64,000 nucleotides of DNA, taken from Pseudoduganella aquatica (lineage in GTDB: Bacteria > Pseudomonadota > Gammaproteobacteria > Burkholderiales > Burkholderiaceae_D). A model generated the notes under the pieces. The model was not told where the DNA came from. It searched no databases and worked only from the letters and a program-made list of their open reading frames with translations. Made by a program: the position numbers and the translations under genes. Positions 63,879 through 64,000 of this stretch are shown here, piece after piece. The stretch spans positions 285,674 to 349,673 of the forward strand of contig NZ_WWCU01000003.1 in assembly GCF_009857595.1 (NCBI RefSeq), written 5' to 3'. Every line of letters starts with the position of its first letter. Position 1 is the stretch's first letter.

Positions 63879-64000
63879 AGGGACAAGCCTTACGGGCAAT
63901 TAGTACTGGTTAGCTTAATGCATTACTGCACTTCCACACCCAGCCTATCAACGTCCTGGTCTCGAACGACCCTTCAAGGAGCTTAAAGCTCCGGGAAATC
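63879..64000 (-). rRNA. rrl: 23S ribosomal RNA, 3' end (partial)
   Basis: The right 122 nt on the minus strand match the 3' end of bacterial 23S: GTTGATAGGCTGGGTGTGGA, AGCTAACCAGTACTAATT and CCGTAAGGCTTGTCC near the end. The gene runs off the window. The exact 3' terminus is estimated by analogy to E. coli. The 105-nt spacer to 5S contains no tRNA. Confidence 0.95.

Noticed and set aside
63688..63903. Short open frame at the right end
   Set aside because: Lies over 5S rRNA, the 23S-5S spacer and the 23S end.

Overview
The window is a high-GC chromosomal segment of a betaproteobacterium, most likely Oxalobacteraceae (Massilia/Duganella/Telluria type). Support: a Pseudomonas-style arginine succinyltransferase operon, a queA-tgt-yajC-secD-secF block next to recG, a porin of the Neisseria/Burkholderia type, a GltIJKL-type transporter, and a dispersed GTAG-type REP element. 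The species call is inference from gene content; no 16S rRNA lies in the window. No prophage, insertion sequence, CRISPR array or tRNA was seen, and no gene-free stretch exceeds about 300 bases.

Region 1 (1-4.1 kb): 3' part of a chemotaxis receptor gene, an FRG-domain protein, a DUF1993 protein, and a translationally coupled pair of exported proteins of unknown function (a Ser-rich protein and a DUF2145 protein). Region 2 (4.1-16.3 kb, minus strand): complete arginine catabolic operon astC-aruF-aruG-astD-astB, then a 1574-residue NAD-dependent glutamate dehydrogenase, then astE. Arginine is taken to glutamate plus succinate by the Ast enzymes, and glutamate is deaminated by the dehydrogenase encoded in the same string. 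Region 3 (16.4-25.2 kb): porin, a divergent hybrid-free sensor kinase with two periplasmic binding domains, a GlxA/ArgR-type AraC regulator, an EamA exporter, a MarR regulator, an HDOD protein and a class V aminotransferase.

Region 4 (25.2-28.0 kb, minus): three back-to-back genes of unknown function encoding coiled-coil or helical cytoplasmic proteins, the best candidate for an undescribed system here. Region 5 (28-41.7 kb): a glutathione S-transferase with a possible small-protein gene behind it, a WYL regulator, secF/secD/yajC/tgt/queA, recG, an M23 endopeptidase, an MFS transporter followed by a possible antisense small membrane protein, a Gfo/Idh/MocA oxidoreductase and a DUF3025 protein. 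Region 6 (41.7-49.7 kb): pyrC, an exported amidohydrolase, a glutamate/aspartate ABC transporter, divergent dctA and a lipoprotein. Region 7 (49.7-63.6 kb): Atm1-type ABC exporter, acyl-CoA thioesterase, PhoD phosphatase, two tandem acyl-CoA ligases, a lipoprotein aminopeptidase, a molybdopterin oxidoreductase, an M20 amidohydrolase, a 3-hydroxyisobutyrate dehydrogenase-like protein and PagL. The right end holds 5S rRNA and the 3' end of 23S rRNA on the minus strand.

The most consistent non-coding signal is a REP family with a GTAG head. Eleven units lie at six loci; five loci are inverted pairs with the GTAG heads facing each other. Every unit sits inside, or within 8 nt of, the 3' end of a gene, and several donate the stop codon. 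Two pairs lie inside amino-acid operons, right after the first gene.
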